From assembly GCF_045223415.1 (NCBI RefSeq), contig NZ_JBEQZJ010000006.1, forward strand, positions 1-64,000: a stretch of 64,000 nucleotides of DNA, read 5' to 3'. Under the pieces are notes generated by a model. That model ran no database searches. It was not told the origin of the DNA and was given only the letters and a program-made list of their open reading frames with translations. The position numbers and the translations under genes are program-made. Shown in pieces: positions 34,903 to 43,173 of this stretch (within the stretch, counting starts at the first letter, position 1; each line of letters begins with the position of its first letter). Source of the stretch: Hoskinsella mucinilytica. Lineage in GTDB: Bacteria > Bacillota_I > Bacilli_A > Erysipelotrichales > Erysipelotrichaceae.

Positions 34903-35974
34903 AACGATAAAGCTTGATCAATCCTTCTTCATTTAGATTTTGTAAAATCAAAATGAGGAATGGCATGATGAATAGGCCAAGGAAACCAAAGAGCTTTACT
35001 CCCAGATACATACATAATAGCATTAGAAGAGGATGTAGTCCGATTTGTTTTCCCACGATTTTTGGTTCTATGATATTACGTATGATGGTAATGACAAGAT
35101 ATAAGATCAACAAGCCGACAGCTAGTTTTGGCGTGGAATTTAGAAAGGAAATCAATATCCAAGGAATCATGATTCCACCGGTTCCAAGTACCGGAAGTAC
35201 ATCAAATACGGAAATGATAAAAGCGATGACCAAGGCATTTTCTACGCCAAGGATCGTTAATCCGATACTTAATTCTATAAAGGTTAGGGTCATGATCTTT
35301 CCATATGCAAGAATGAATTTCATAACGGTATCGCTTATATAATGGCGAATCGCAAATAAAATGTCTCTTTGCTTGTTTGGCAGCTGTCTTGCGATAAAAG
35401 AAGTGATATGGTTATAATCCGCCGCAATAAAAAAGCTCGAGATAATGGCGAAAAAGAAGGAAATCACGATATTTGGAATCCTTGTCGCAAAATCAGTGAA
35501 CATACTTACCGCCCCTTGTGATAGAGAAGAAATCAAAGAACTTAAAGAAGAGGTGATATCATCTAAAAAAGATGTGATGGTGGATGCAGTTTCAGCATCC
35601 ATGTTTTGCCAAACCGTTTCTACCTCACCAAGTGTACGATCCAAGAAAGGCACAAAATAAATTTCATATAATCTAGGAATGTTCATAAAGAATTCCTTTA
35701 TCATATTGTATCCTTTCACAGATAACAAGGTGATAAATAAGCCAATCGTTAGATAGAATAGTAATATAGTGATAATAGACCATATTTTTTCAGACCCACC
35801 AATGTGTTTACTAAGTTTTTTGATGAGTGGACGAAGCATAAACGCTATGGCAAAGCCAATCAGAAAGGGCATGATAACATAGATGACATAGCGAAATAAT
35901 AAGAAAATGAAAGTAAAGATAATCAGAAAGTATAGAAAATGAATAATAAATGCACGCTGTTTTTCTGTATTCAT
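34901..35974 (-). CDS. AI-2E family (PerM/YtvI-like) membrane transporter
   Basis: The 357-residue protein has about eight hydrophobic segments, with the family layout. A cluster of helices lies at the N-terminus (FLYFLIIFTFIFLLFRYVIY, VMPFLIGFAIAFMLRPLIK), then a soluble helical part, then RIPNIVISFFFAIISSFFIA, GTGGIMIPWIL, and a PKIVGKQIGLHPLLMLLCMY segment near the end. Family members export small molecules or exchange ions; the substrate here is unknown. It is the last gene of a closely spaced minus-strand block, 12 bases after the phosphatidyltransferase. Confidence 0.88.
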   Translation of the reverse strand: MNTEKQRAFIIHFLYFLIIFTFIFLLFRYVIYVIMPFLIGFAIAFMLRPLIKKLSKHIGGSEKIWSIITILLFYLTIGLFITLLSVKGYNMIKEFFMNIPRLYEIYFVPFLDRTLGEVETVWQNMDAETASTITSFLDDITSSLSSLISSLSQGAVSMFTDFATRIPNIVISFFFAIISSFFIAADYNHITSFIARQLPNKQRDILFAIRHYISDTVMKFILAYGKIMTLTFIELSIGLTILGVENALVIAFIISVFDVLPVLGTGGIMIPWILISFLNSTPKLAVGLLILYLVITIIRNIIEPKIVGKQIGLHPLLMLLCMYLGVKLFGFLGLFIMPFLILILQNLNEEGLIKLYR

Positions 35975-35986
35975 AAAGTCACCTAC

Positions 35987-36532
35987 CTATCGTTTTAATT
36001 CTTGAAACATGGTGAAATATGTGTGCATATACATGAGGAAGGATAATCCAAGGAAGAATGCGGTTATGATCATCAGCAGTTCTCCTGTAAACGTATTTTG
36101 AATGGGTAGTGCAATTAAGGCAAACATTGCAAGATAGAAGACAGCAGTACTGATTTTACCAAACCACATAGCACCATTGATGTAACCTCCCTTTTTCTTC
36201 AATACAAACCAACAAATGAGCATACTAGCTTCTTTGATCAAAAAGAGGATGAATAGCCATATCATGTGATCTATCGTAAAGATCAAACAGAATACGATTG
36301 CAAATTGTAATAGCTTATCCGCAAAAGGATCCATTGCTTTTCCAAGCTCTGATATCTGGTTATAATGACGAGCAATATAGCCATCTAGAAAATCAGTAGC
36401 TCCACATAACAAGATCATGACAGCACTGTAGATGTGATATCCATTCAAATATAAATATATGAAAACAGGGACAAAAAGTATACGCAATAGGGTTAAAAAA
36501 TTAGGAATTGTCCATAGCTCGTTCTTTTTCAT
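35987..36532 (-). CDS. pgsA: CDP-alcohol phosphatidyltransferase (PgsA-like)
   Basis: The 181-residue membrane protein carries the full family motif in CGATDFLDGYIARHYNQ and LGKAMDPFADK (D-G-x2-A-R-x8-G-x3-D-x3-D). NFLTLLRILFVPVF at the start is typical of phosphatidylglycerophosphate synthase. It likely joins CDP-diacylglycerol and glycerol-3-phosphate, the first step to phosphatidylglycerol; cardiolipin synthase is an alternative. It overlaps the upstream gene by four bases (ATGA), so translation is coupled. Confidence 0.88.
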   Translation of the reverse strand: MKKNELWTIPNFLTLLRILFVPVFIYLYLNGYHIYSAVMILLCGATDFLDGYIARHYNQISELGKAMDPFADKLLQFAIVFCLIFTIDHMIWLFILFLIKEASMLICWFVLKKKGGYINGAMWFGKISTAVFYLAMFALIALPIQNTFTGELLMIITAFFLGLSFLMYMHTYFTMFQELKR

Positions 36533-37335
36533 TCATTTTCCTCCTTATGCTGACGTATGATATCAAACAAACGTTCTGCATTTTTTCTTGAAAGCTCTTC
36601 GACTTTCGTAGGGAATGCCCTGCTTAAACGATCATAGGTGTGTTTGCTTTTCTTTTGGAGATCTTCAAACCTATTTTTCAAACGCTCGATATGACCCAAT
36701 AGTATTTCATCTGCATTGGTACTATCTAACACGCTTTGTACTTTATCTGTCAAAGGTTGTGTTAAAGGGAAGATGTTATAGGACTTAAATGCTTCTCTTA
36801 ATTCCTTGATACTTTGTTCGATTTGAACGAAATCGGCATTCTTACGTAGTAATGCACGTACCGTAGCATAAAGATCGTATAAGAAGAAAATGAATATTAA
36901 GGTTGCTAGAATATTTTGATAAGAAATAGGTAGTAAATCTATCAAATCTATGACCAAAGGATGGACTCCATAAAATACAACAAGTACCATCAAGCCAAAC
37001 AGTAAGGAATTTTTCAAACAGATACGACCATGAAGGTTACAAGCTCTTTTTGAATAATCCCACCATTTTGTATGAAACAGTTTTTCCATGACATAACTGG
37101 TGATATATTCCAGCGTACTTGTCAATACGATACCTGCTACAAAGATCATGATAGGATGTTGCTGCCATGGTTGTAATAAATGAATGACAACAATAGCACC
37201 ACAGCCATAGATCGGGCAATAAGGGCCTGCCAAAAAGCCACGGTTGATAAATTTCTTTGCGGGGATACCACAATAAATGCATTCTGATAGCCAACCAAGA
37301 AAGCTATACATAAAAAAATATAAAAGTAAGTTCAT
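36529..37335 (-). CDS. Putative membrane protein, ABC_trans_CmpB family
   Basis: Residues 1-165 hold about five membrane helices, with MYSFLGWLSECIYC, NRGFLAGPYCPIYGCGA and WWDYSKRACNLHGRICLKNS, a pattern characteristic of the CmpB-like permease family. The last 100 residues form a charged coiled-coil tail (IEQSIKELREAF; LQKKSKHTYDRLSRAF). Despite the family name, no ABC ATPase lies nearby and the function is unknown. Start ATG 37335 sits 7 bases after GGGGG; ATG 37341 is too close. Confidence 0.82.
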   Translation of the reverse strand: MNLLLYFFMYSFLGWLSECIYCGIPAKKFINRGFLAGPYCPIYGCGAIVVIHLLQPWQQHPIMIFVAGIVLTSTLEYITSYVMEKLFHTKWWDYSKRACNLHGRICLKNSLLFGLMVLVVFYGVHPLVIDLIDLLPISYQNILATLIFIFFLYDLYATVRALLRKNADFVQIEQSIKELREAFKSYNIFPLTQPLTDKVQSVLDSTNADEILLGHIERLKNRFEDLQKKSKHTYDRLSRAFPTKVEELSRKNAERLFDIIRQHKEENE

Positions 37336-37346
37336 TTGCATACCCC

Positions 37347-37991
37347 CTAGAATAAATCATACAGACGCTCGTCACTGAAATCACGTATGATCATATGACA
37401 ATCTGCAAATTTCTTCTTCTCTTTTTCGCTGACCGCAATCACATCGATTCCAGCATTTTGAGCCGCCTGAACACCACTTTCGGTATCTTCAAATACAACA
37501 CAATGTTGAGCGCTCAAAGCGATTTCATGCAAAGCCATCAGATACATTTGCGGATCTGGTTTTGCTTTGTTTACTTGTTGAGAAGTAATGACATAATCGA
37601 AATAGGAAACCAACTGCTTTTTTTCAAGGATATGATTGACAACATCAGTTGCATTGTTGGTACAAAGACAAATTTTATAATCTCTTTGTTTTAAATAAGT
37701 CAGAAAACTGAGTGCTTCCTTTTTTAATGTCGTGTTATCATAATGTTCCACTAAAAATTCACTGATTCGCTGAATAAGTTCTTGTGCCTCTAAAGGATCT
37801 TCGACTTCTTCTTTGATTTTTGTCTCCAGATCCGCAAAGCTTTTGACTCGAGAAGCAAGTATCTTTAATATCAAAGATTTTTGTACGCTTTTCAGCTCAT
37901 TCAATGCTTGTCTAAAGTTAATATTTTCATATGTATTGATCAAGGTGCCATCCATATCGAATAGCACACCCTTTTTATAACTCATATTCAT
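37347..37991 (-). CDS. HAD superfamily phosphatase (beta-phosphoglucomutase-like)
   Basis: The 214-residue protein has motif I FDMDGTLINTYEN, a helical cap, motif II LCTNNA, a motif III Lys in NKAKPDP, and motif IV VFEDTESGVQAA. It is a Mg-dependent phosphatase or mutase acting on a small phosphorylated metabolite; substrates in this subfamily range from phosphoglycolate to sugar phosphates. It overlaps the upstream MarR gene by 17 bases, so it is in the same operon. Confidence 0.87.
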   Translation of the reverse strand: MNMSYKKGVLFDMDGTLINTYENINFRQALNELKSVQKSLILKILASRVKSFADLETKIKEEVEDPLEAQELIQRISEFLVEHYDNTTLKKEALSFLTYLKQRDYKICLCTNNATDVVNHILEKKQLVSYFDYVITSQQVNKAKPDPQMYLMALHEIALSAQHCVVFEDTESGVQAAQNAGIDVIAVSEKEKKKFADCHMIIRDFSDERLYDLF

Positions 37992-38436
37992 CCTTCCTTC
38001 CTGAAAATGACTCGAAGAACTGATTCAGCTTATTCAGGGCATGAAGAATCATTTCTTTATCGGCTTCATTATACCGATTCCATTCTTTTTCATAGTAGCG
38101 ACGTATCTTTTCACTAATACGTTGTACACAATACATACCTTCTTTTGTCAAATGAAGGTGGAACACACGTTCATCTTTTTTACTGCGTAAGCGAAACAGG
38201 TAACAAAGCTTTTCCAGCTTTTTACATACCGTACTCATATTGCCCGCATCCTGATGCAGGATCTTTGAAAGTTCACTGATGGTGATGCCATCATGTTCGC
38301 TGATACAGGAAAGCACATGATATTGCATATCTGTGATATGATAATGCTCAAAATCAATACGTAGCAATGGTGATAGATGATGATGCATCTTTTGATCCAA
38401 CTCTTGTATTTTTTGTTGATAAGCAAAACTATCCAT
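37975..38436 (-). CDS. MarR-family transcriptional regulator
   Basis: The 153-residue winged-helix protein has MQYHVLSCISEHDGITISELSKIL and ICKKLEKLCYLFRLRSKKDERVFHLHLTKEG (recognition helix and wing), flanked by long dimerisation helices. ATG 38436 follows AAAGGA. It is the first gene of the minus-strand block that includes the HAD, CmpB-like, phosphatidyltransferase and AI-2E genes. A short palindromic AAACGTTTT site inside its own promoter suggests autoregulation or CcpA-like control. Confidence 0.9.
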   Translation of the reverse strand: MDSFAYQQKIQELDQKMHHHLSPLLRIDFEHYHITDMQYHVLSCISEHDGITISELSKILHQDAGNMSTVCKKLEKLCYLFRLRSKKDERVFHLHLTKEGMYCVQRISEKIRRYYEKEWNRYNEADKEMILHALNKLNQFFESFSGRKDEYEL

Positions 38437-38474
38437 TGATCATTGTCCTTTCTTTATTTAGTTGTGTTTTACAT

Positions 38475-38503
38475 ATTTTAAACGTTTTCTATATAGAAGT
38501 CAA
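38475..38503 (-). promoter_or_regulatory. MarR operon promoter with AAACGTTTTC site in the spacer
   Basis: On the minus strand TTGACT (38503-38498), a 17-base spacer and TAAAAT (38480-38475). The motif AAACGTTTTC (38480-38489) lies inside the spacer, with a second inverted copy (GAAAACGTTT) at 38554-38563. Confidence 0.7.
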
Positions 38504-38601
38504 TTTCACTGTAAGAAAATGACGAAATCGTAAGAAATAAATTGAAAATAAAAGAAAACGTTTCATCATTTAAAATTTATCTAAAAAAGTTATGAAATCG
38601 C

Positions 38602-38629
38602 TTGCAAAAAATACGAAATACGATACAAT
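38602..38629 (+). promoter_or_regulatory. Promoter of the 25-residue peptide gene
   Basis: TTGCAA (38602-38607), a 16-base spacer and TACAAT (38624-38629), about 40 bases before the small start codon. Confidence 0.65.
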
Positions 38630-38667
38630 AAAGATAGATTTAAAGTGATGAAAGGAGCGTGAGTCAT

Positions 38668-38745
38668 ATGGTAATCAAACAAGAAGTTGGCGAGCGCTTA
38701 GAAGACGTACCAGTAAGTAGTGTACTGGGTTTCAACACGGCATGA
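38668..38745 (+). CDS. 25-residue peptide of unknown function
   Basis: The frame starts ATG 38668, 11 bases after AAAGGAG, and encodes MVIKQEVGER followed by a middle part and the end VLGFNTA, then TGA. The gene has its own promoter upstream and a strong hairpin terminator one base after the stop, so it looks like a real, separate transcription unit and not chance. It has no Cys, no signal peptide and no membrane helix. It could be a signalling or modified-peptide precursor, a small regulatory protein, or a leader for attenuation of the ankyrin/EF-G operon that follows. The product is not one I recognise. Confidence 0.55.
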   Translation: MVIKQEVGERLEDVPVSSVLGFNTA

Positions 38746-38791
38746 AATAGATGTGAAACGTTTATATACGTATATCACGTCTATTTTTTTC
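38746..38791 (+). terminator. Terminator/attenuator after the small peptide gene
   Basis: AATAGATGTGA (38746-38756) pairs with TCACGTCTATT (38775-38785), with one G-U pair and an 18-base loop, then seven T. It stands 40 bases before the ankyrin gene, so it might also act as an attenuator. Confidence 0.85.
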
Positions 38792-38826
38792 TTCATTTGA
38801 TTCAGAAATATAAGGAGGAAAACATT

Positions 38827-39498
38827 ATGAATCAGAAATTCAACAAAGCATTTTGGGATGCATGTGCAAACGGAGACTTTGCAACGGTCTGTGCAGAAAT
38901 CAAAAAGGGCGCAGATATCAATTATCAGAATGGTGATGGAAGAACAGCATTGATGCGTGCGGCAAAACGTGATTATAAAGATATCGTACGTGTGTTATTA
39001 GACAATGGCGCTGATGTGAATTTAGAAGATAATAAAGGGAAAACAGCAATCATGGGTGCTGCGAAAAAGGGCAATAAGACCATTTGTAAAAAGTTGATCG
39101 AAGCAGGGGCAGATGTCAATGTGAAGGATGATCGTGGAAGAACAGCGTTGATGCGTGCAGCATTTTTAGGACATGATCGTTGTGTAGATGTATTATTGGA
39201 TGCAGGCGCAAATATCAATGCACAGGATGAAGTAGGTAGAACAGCATTGATGGAGGCTTGTGTGGCATTTAAAAAAGAAGTCATTCACTTGTTGATCACA
39301 CGAGGTGCAGATGTAAATCTAAGCGATAATAATGGATGTACTGCATTGATGCGTGCTGCATATGGTGGATATGTAGGATTGGTTGAAGAGCTGATCGCCA
39401 GTGGCGCAGATAAGGAGCTGATCGATAAAGAAGGCAATAAGGCAATTCACTATGTGCGTGAAGATTGTCTGGCTCAACTGAAGCCGATACTGAAGTAG
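38827..39498 (+). CDS. Ankyrin-repeat protein
   Basis: The 223-residue protein is six consecutive ankyrin repeats with the usual DGRTALMRAAKRD, VRVLLDNGADVN-type consensus at a 33-residue period. No signal peptide is seen, so it is cytoplasmic and probably a protein-binding module. ATG 38827 follows AAGGAGG; the frame to 38797 is unsupported. It is 12 bases upstream of the EF-G paralog, so the two are co-transcribed; a physical link between them is a guess. Confidence 0.93.
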   Translation: MNQKFNKAFWDACANGDFATVCAEIKKGADINYQNGDGRTALMRAAKRDYKDIVRVLLDNGADVNLEDNKGKTAIMGAAKKGNKTICKKLIEAGADVNVKDDRGRTALMRAAFLGHDRCVDVLLDAGANINAQDEVGRTALMEACVAFKKEVIHLLITRGADVNLSDNNGCTALMRAAYGGYVGLVEELIASGADKELIDKEGNKAIHYVREDCLAQLKPILK

Positions 39499-39510
39499 GA
39501 GGAAACGATC

Positions 39511-41601
39511 ATGAGAGACTATTTATCCCACGAAGTAAGAAATGTTGTTGTATTAGGTCATAGCGGTGTTGGTAAGACAGCAGTTATGGAAAGTATGCTG
39601 TATTATACCAAAGCAAGTGATCGGTTCGGAAAGACAAGTGAAGGTAGCTCTTTGATTGATTATGATCCAGAAGAAGTGCGCAGAGGAATTTCCGTGTATG
39701 CGAGTCTTGTGCCAATCGAATGGAAAGATTGTAAGATCAATTTTATTGATACACCGGGTTATATGGACTTTGTGAGAGGAAGTGAAGCCGGCTTATCTGT
39801 AGGAGATAGCGCATTGATCGTCGTCGACGCAAAAAGTGCGGTTCAAACAGGTACCATTAAGGCATGGGAGGGAGCACAGAAAAGAAAACTACCGACCATC
39901 TTCTTCGTAAATAAACTGGATGAAGACAATACTTCCTTTGAAACAGCATATCATGAATTACGTGATGCTTTCGGTAAGGCTGTCATTCCATTTGAAGTTC
40001 CGATCATGGAAGAAGGAAAGACGATCGGTTCCGTTAATATCCTAAGAGATAAAGCATGGTATTTTGAAGGACCATTGGCAGATCCGCAAAAAGCCCAACC
40101 GGTACCGGAAGATATGGAAGATCTTGTTGCAGAATATAAAAATCAAATTGCGGAAGCAATTGCGATGAGCGATGATGAGCTGATGGAGAAATATTTCAGT
40201 GGTGAAGAATTCACAGAAGCAGAATTAACTCGAGGAGTACGTCTTGGTGTACGTAATGGTGAAATACGACCTGTCTTCTCCGGTAGTGCGACGCATACGA
40301 TCGGTATTGAACGTTTGATGGATCTGATCGTAAAATATTTCCCAACTTATGGTGAAGCCGGAAGTATCATTGTTACAGATGCGCAAAGTAAAGAAGAGGT
40401 CATGTTAGAGACCAATGAAAAAGAAACTTTGTGTGCACAGGTATTCAAGACCATTGTTGATCCATTTGTCGGAAGGATCTCTTATATCAAAGTGCTATCA
40501 GGTGTATTAAGTTCTGATTCTAATGTGTATAATACAAATAAGGATAAAATGGAAAAAATTTCATCTATCTTTATTGTAAAAGGAAAACATCAAACTGCAG
40601 TAGGTAAGTTATTTACCGGTGATATCGGTGCGGTAGTTAAATTACAATATACTCAAACCAATGACACTCTATGTGAGAAGGGCAAGGCCTATATCGCAGA
40701 ACCAATCATCTTCTCTACACCAATGTATGGTATGGCAGTGTTCCCAAATTCTAAAAATGATGAAGATAAGATGAGCAATGCTTTGGCACGTATGATTGAA
40801 GAAGATCCAACCTTACGTTTGGAAAATAATCCAGAAACCAAGCAAACCATCCTTTATGGTATTGGTGATCAGCATATTGAGGTCATTTTGGCAAAGCTTA
40901 GAAATAAATATAAAGTAGAGGTACGTTTGGAAACACCAAAGGTTCCATATCATGAAACCATTCGCAAAAAAGTAATCGGAGAAGGGCGTCATAAGAAACA
41001 ATCCGGTGGACATGGTCAATTCGGTCATGTATTCGTAGAATTTGAACCGAACCCTGATGAAGAGGAAATGGTATTTGAGGAAAAAGTATTCGGTGGTGCA
41101 GTACCACGCCAATATTTCCCAGCAGTAGAAACCGGTCTTCGTGAATGTATGCATCATGGACCACTTGCCGGTTATCGTGTTGTGAATATCAAAACAACCT
41201 TATTAGATGGTAAGTATCATGATGTCGATTCAAGTGAAATGGCATTTAAACTTGCGGCAAGGTTAGCATTTAAGGCAGGTATGGAACAGGCTAGTCCTGT
41301 CATGTTGGAGCCTATTGTAAATATCACAGTTAAGGTACCAGATGAATTTACCGGTACGATCATTGGCGATTTTAATAAACGTCGTGGTGCGATCATGGGT
41401 ATGGATATGGAAGATGGCTATCAGGAAATCAAAGCGCAAGTTCCACTAGCAGAAGTAATGCGTTATCCTCTAGAGCTTCGAGCAATGACCCAAGGTAGAG
41501 GAACTTATACACAAGAATTCGATCGCTATGATCCAGTTCCTTCTAATTTAGTAGATGCCATCATTGCGAACGCAAAGAAAGATGAAGAAGAACAATCCTA
41601 A
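39511..41601 (+). CDS. Elongation factor G paralog (EF-G2 type)
   Basis: The 696-residue protein has GHSGVGKT (16-23), EEVRRGISVYASL, FIDTPGYMDF, FVNKLD and all later EF-G domains (GGHGQFGHVFVEFEP; GDFNKRRGAIMGMDM). The G1 loop Ser and the altered switch region set it apart from canonical FusA (AHIDAGKTT), placing it with the EF-G2 paralogs. Such paralogs bind ribosomes but have slow or special GTPase activity; their role is unsettled. The normal fusA is not in this window. ATG 39511 follows AGGAGG. Confidence 0.9.
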   Translation: MRDYLSHEVRNVVVLGHSGVGKTAVMESMLYYTKASDRFGKTSEGSSLIDYDPEEVRRGISVYASLVPIEWKDCKINFIDTPGYMDFVRGSEAGLSVGDSALIVVDAKSAVQTGTIKAWEGAQKRKLPTIFFVNKLDEDNTSFETAYHELRDAFGKAVIPFEVPIMEEGKTIGSVNILRDKAWYFEGPLADPQKAQPVPEDMEDLVAEYKNQIAEAIAMSDDELMEKYFSGEEFTEAELTRGVRLGVRNGEIRPVFSGSATHTIGIERLMDLIVKYFPTYGEAGSIIVTDAQSKEEVMLETNEKETLCAQVFKTIVDPFVGRISYIKVLSGVLSSDSNVYNTNKDKMEKISSIFIVKGKHQTAVGKLFTGDIGAVVKLQYTQTNDTLCEKGKAYIAEPIIFSTPMYGMAVFPNSKNDEDKMSNALARMIEEDPTLRLENNPETKQTILYGIGDQHIEVILAKLRNKYKVEVRLETPKVPYHETIRKKVIGEGRHKKQSGGHGQFGHVFVEFEPNPDEEEMVFEEKVFGGAVPRQYFPAVETGLRECMHHGPLAGYRVVNIKTTLLDGKYHDVDSSEMAFKLAARLAFKAGMEQASPVMLEPIVNITVKVPDEFTGTIIGDFNKRRGAIMGMDMEDGYQEIKAQVPLAEVMRYPLELRAMTQGRGTYTQEFDRYDPVPSNLVDAIIANAKKDEEEQS

Positions 41602-41625
41602 AAAAGCTGAGTTTCAGCTTTTTTT
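41601..41625 (+). terminator. Terminator after the EF-G paralog
   Basis: AAAAAGCTGA - GT - TTCAGCTTTTT with a T run, starting at the stop codon. Confidence 0.9.
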
Positions 41626-41652
41626 CACTATAAGCAAGGAAAGGTGATAACC

Positions 41653-41931
41653 ATGAAAGAAAAACAGTTTCTTTTAGGTAAGAAAACATTAAGTTGGATT
41701 TGGGACGATACCATTTCATCTTCAGCTGAGTTGCCTTGTAATAATCTCATCTTATATGATGAACAAGGCAGGGAAGAATGGAATATGAAGGAGGCAGTAG
41801 GTTTTGATGAAGTTTGTACAGGTGTACAAAGAATAGATGACCATCGTTTTTATTTCGTCATATTTATCGGTATAGGGTTTATGATGGATGCTGATACGCA
41901 TGTGATCCTTCAAAAGAGTATCACAAAATAA
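41653..41931 (+). CDS. Conserved-looking hypothetical protein, 92 residues
   Basis: A small soluble protein (starts MKEKQFLLGKKTLSWIWDDT, then NNLILYDEQGREEWNMKE and FYFVIFIGIGFMMDADT). The alternating pattern suggests a beta-rich fold. ATG 41653 follows AAGGTGA. There is no family I recognise. It lies between the EF-G paralog terminator and a P1 peptidase, 60 bases before the latter, so it may share a transcript with it. Confidence 0.65.
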   Translation: MKEKQFLLGKKTLSWIWDDTISSSAELPCNNLILYDEQGREEWNMKEAVGFDEVCTGVQRIDDHRFYFVIFIGIGFMMDADTHVILQKSITK

Positions 41932-41991
41932 GAAAAAGGATAGCTATTTTTTTCATTTCATTTTACAATAAAGAAAAGGTAGGCGAGCAAA

Positions 41992-42963
41992 ATGAAAGAA
42001 ATTAAAATGACAGATATCAAAGGTATTCAGGTCGGTCAAGCAGAGAATGTAGAAGCAGGTACAGGATGTACCGTTATCTTATGTAAAGAGGGAGCTACAG
42101 CCGGTGTTGATGTGAGAGGTGGAGGTCCGGCCACTAGAGAAACAGATTTATTGAATCCCATCAATATGGTGCAAAAAATTCATGCAGTGATGTTAAGTGG
42201 TGGTAGTGCATTTGGTTTAGATGCCGCAAGTGGTGCAATGAAATATTTAGAAGAACATGATTGTGGTTTTGATATGCAAGTAGCACATGTTCCTATTGTT
42301 TGTGGAGCTTCTTTATTTGATCTATCACTAGGAAATCCTAAGATTCGTCCTGATAAAGATATGGGATATGAAGCCTGTGTTCATAGTGAAGAAGATAATT
42401 TTGAAGAAGGCAATCATGGCGCAGGAACAGGTGCCAGTGTAGGAAAAGTTCTAGGCTTTGAGCATGCGATGAAAAGTGGAATCGGTATGAGTGGTATTGA
42501 AATCGGTGGGATACAAGTGTGTGCAGTGGTCGCAGTGAATGCTTGCGGTAATGTGGTAGATTATGAAACCAATGAGCTTTTAGCCGGTATTTATGATGAG
42601 AAAACCAATCAGATCATAGATGCAAAGGATGCAGTTATCATGCAAATTGAAAAAATGGCAGCCCTTGCGCAAGGGAATACAACGATCGGATGCATCGTAA
42701 CCAATGCAAAATTAGATAAGGCACAATGTACCAAAATCGCAGGTATCGCACATAATGGCTATGCCAGAGCAATTCATCCGGTACATACCATGAGTGATGG
42801 GGATACCATCTTTGTATTAAGTACCAATGAGGTAGAAGCGATGAGCGATGCCATTGGCATTCTTGCAACAGAGATGATGGCAAAAGCAATCAACAGAGCT
42901 GTGAAAAAAGCGAAGGGAGCATATGGATTGAAAGCTTATCAAGATCTAAAAGGATATCAATAA
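41992..42963 (+). CDS. P1 (DmpA/S58) family aminopeptidase-like protein
   Basis: The 323-residue protein has VGQAENVEAGTGCTVILC, DVRGGGPATRETDLL, HAVMLSGGSAFGLDAASG, GAGTGASVGKV and GNTTIGCIVTNAKL. The last holds the autoprocessing site, with Thr (near 230) as the probable N-terminal nucleophile after self-cleavage. P1 peptidases are Ntn hydrolases that release N-terminal D- or beta-amino acids or act on amides. ATG 41992 follows AAGGTAGG at long spacing. It is cytoplasmic, with no signal peptide. Confidence 0.9.
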   Translation: MKEIKMTDIKGIQVGQAENVEAGTGCTVILCKEGATAGVDVRGGGPATRETDLLNPINMVQKIHAVMLSGGSAFGLDAASGAMKYLEEHDCGFDMQVAHVPIVCGASLFDLSLGNPKIRPDKDMGYEACVHSEEDNFEEGNHGAGTGASVGKVLGFEHAMKSGIGMSGIEIGGIQVCAVVAVNACGNVVDYETNELLAGIYDEKTNQIIDAKDAVIMQIEKMAALAQGNTTIGCIVTNAKLDKAQCTKIAGIAHNGYARAIHPVHTMSDGDTIFVLSTNEVEAMSDAIGILATEMMAKAINRAVKKAKGAYGLKAYQDLKGYQ

Positions 42964-42982
42964 TCGATATCTTTTTTTGATA
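42953..42982 (+). terminator. Terminator of the P1 peptidase gene
   Basis: GATATC (42954-42959) pairs with GATATC (42966-42971) around the stop codon, followed by seven T. Confidence 0.7.
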
Positions 42983-43014
42983 GCGATTACATTGTAAGAT
43001 TCCCTCATTTTGTA

Positions 43015-43043
43015 TTGTAAAATCTTTCCAATTTCACTATAAT
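43015..43043 (+). promoter_or_regulatory. Promoter of the ECF S-component leader transcript
   Basis: TTGTAA (43015-43020), a 17-base spacer and TATAAT (43038-43043). It gives a 5' leader of about 120 bases before the coding start. Confidence 0.75.
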
Positions 43044-43049
43044 AAAACC

Positions 43050-43170
43050 GTCAGTGATTCATATAGAAGATGTTTGGTGGTGATGCTTGCACATCAATCA
43101 AACGGGACAATGAATATGATTGACACCTTTATCAATACGTCGCATCTAAAAAGAGCGACAGTAGGAGGAA
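43050..43170 (+). promoter_or_regulatory. Structured 5' leader (riboswitch candidate) of the ECF S-component gene
   Basis: Three nested pairings are visible: ATTCAT (43057-43062)/ATGAAT (43110-43115), GTTTG (43072-43076)/CAAAC (43099-43103) and TGATG (43081-43085)/CATCA (43092-43096). Purine-rich internal loops ATAGAAGAT and GGGACA lie between the first two. A second hairpin ATTGA/TCAAT and a third GTCGC/GCGAC stand directly before the AGGAGG site. ECF vitamin transporters are often riboswitch-controlled, but this does not match TPP, FMN, THF or preQ1 consensus as I remember them. Confidence 0.5.
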
Positions 43171-43173
43171 CTT

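Noticed and set aside
35445..35660. Plus-strand frame inside the AI-2E transporter gene
   Set aside because: Shadow of a clear membrane protein gene on the other strand.
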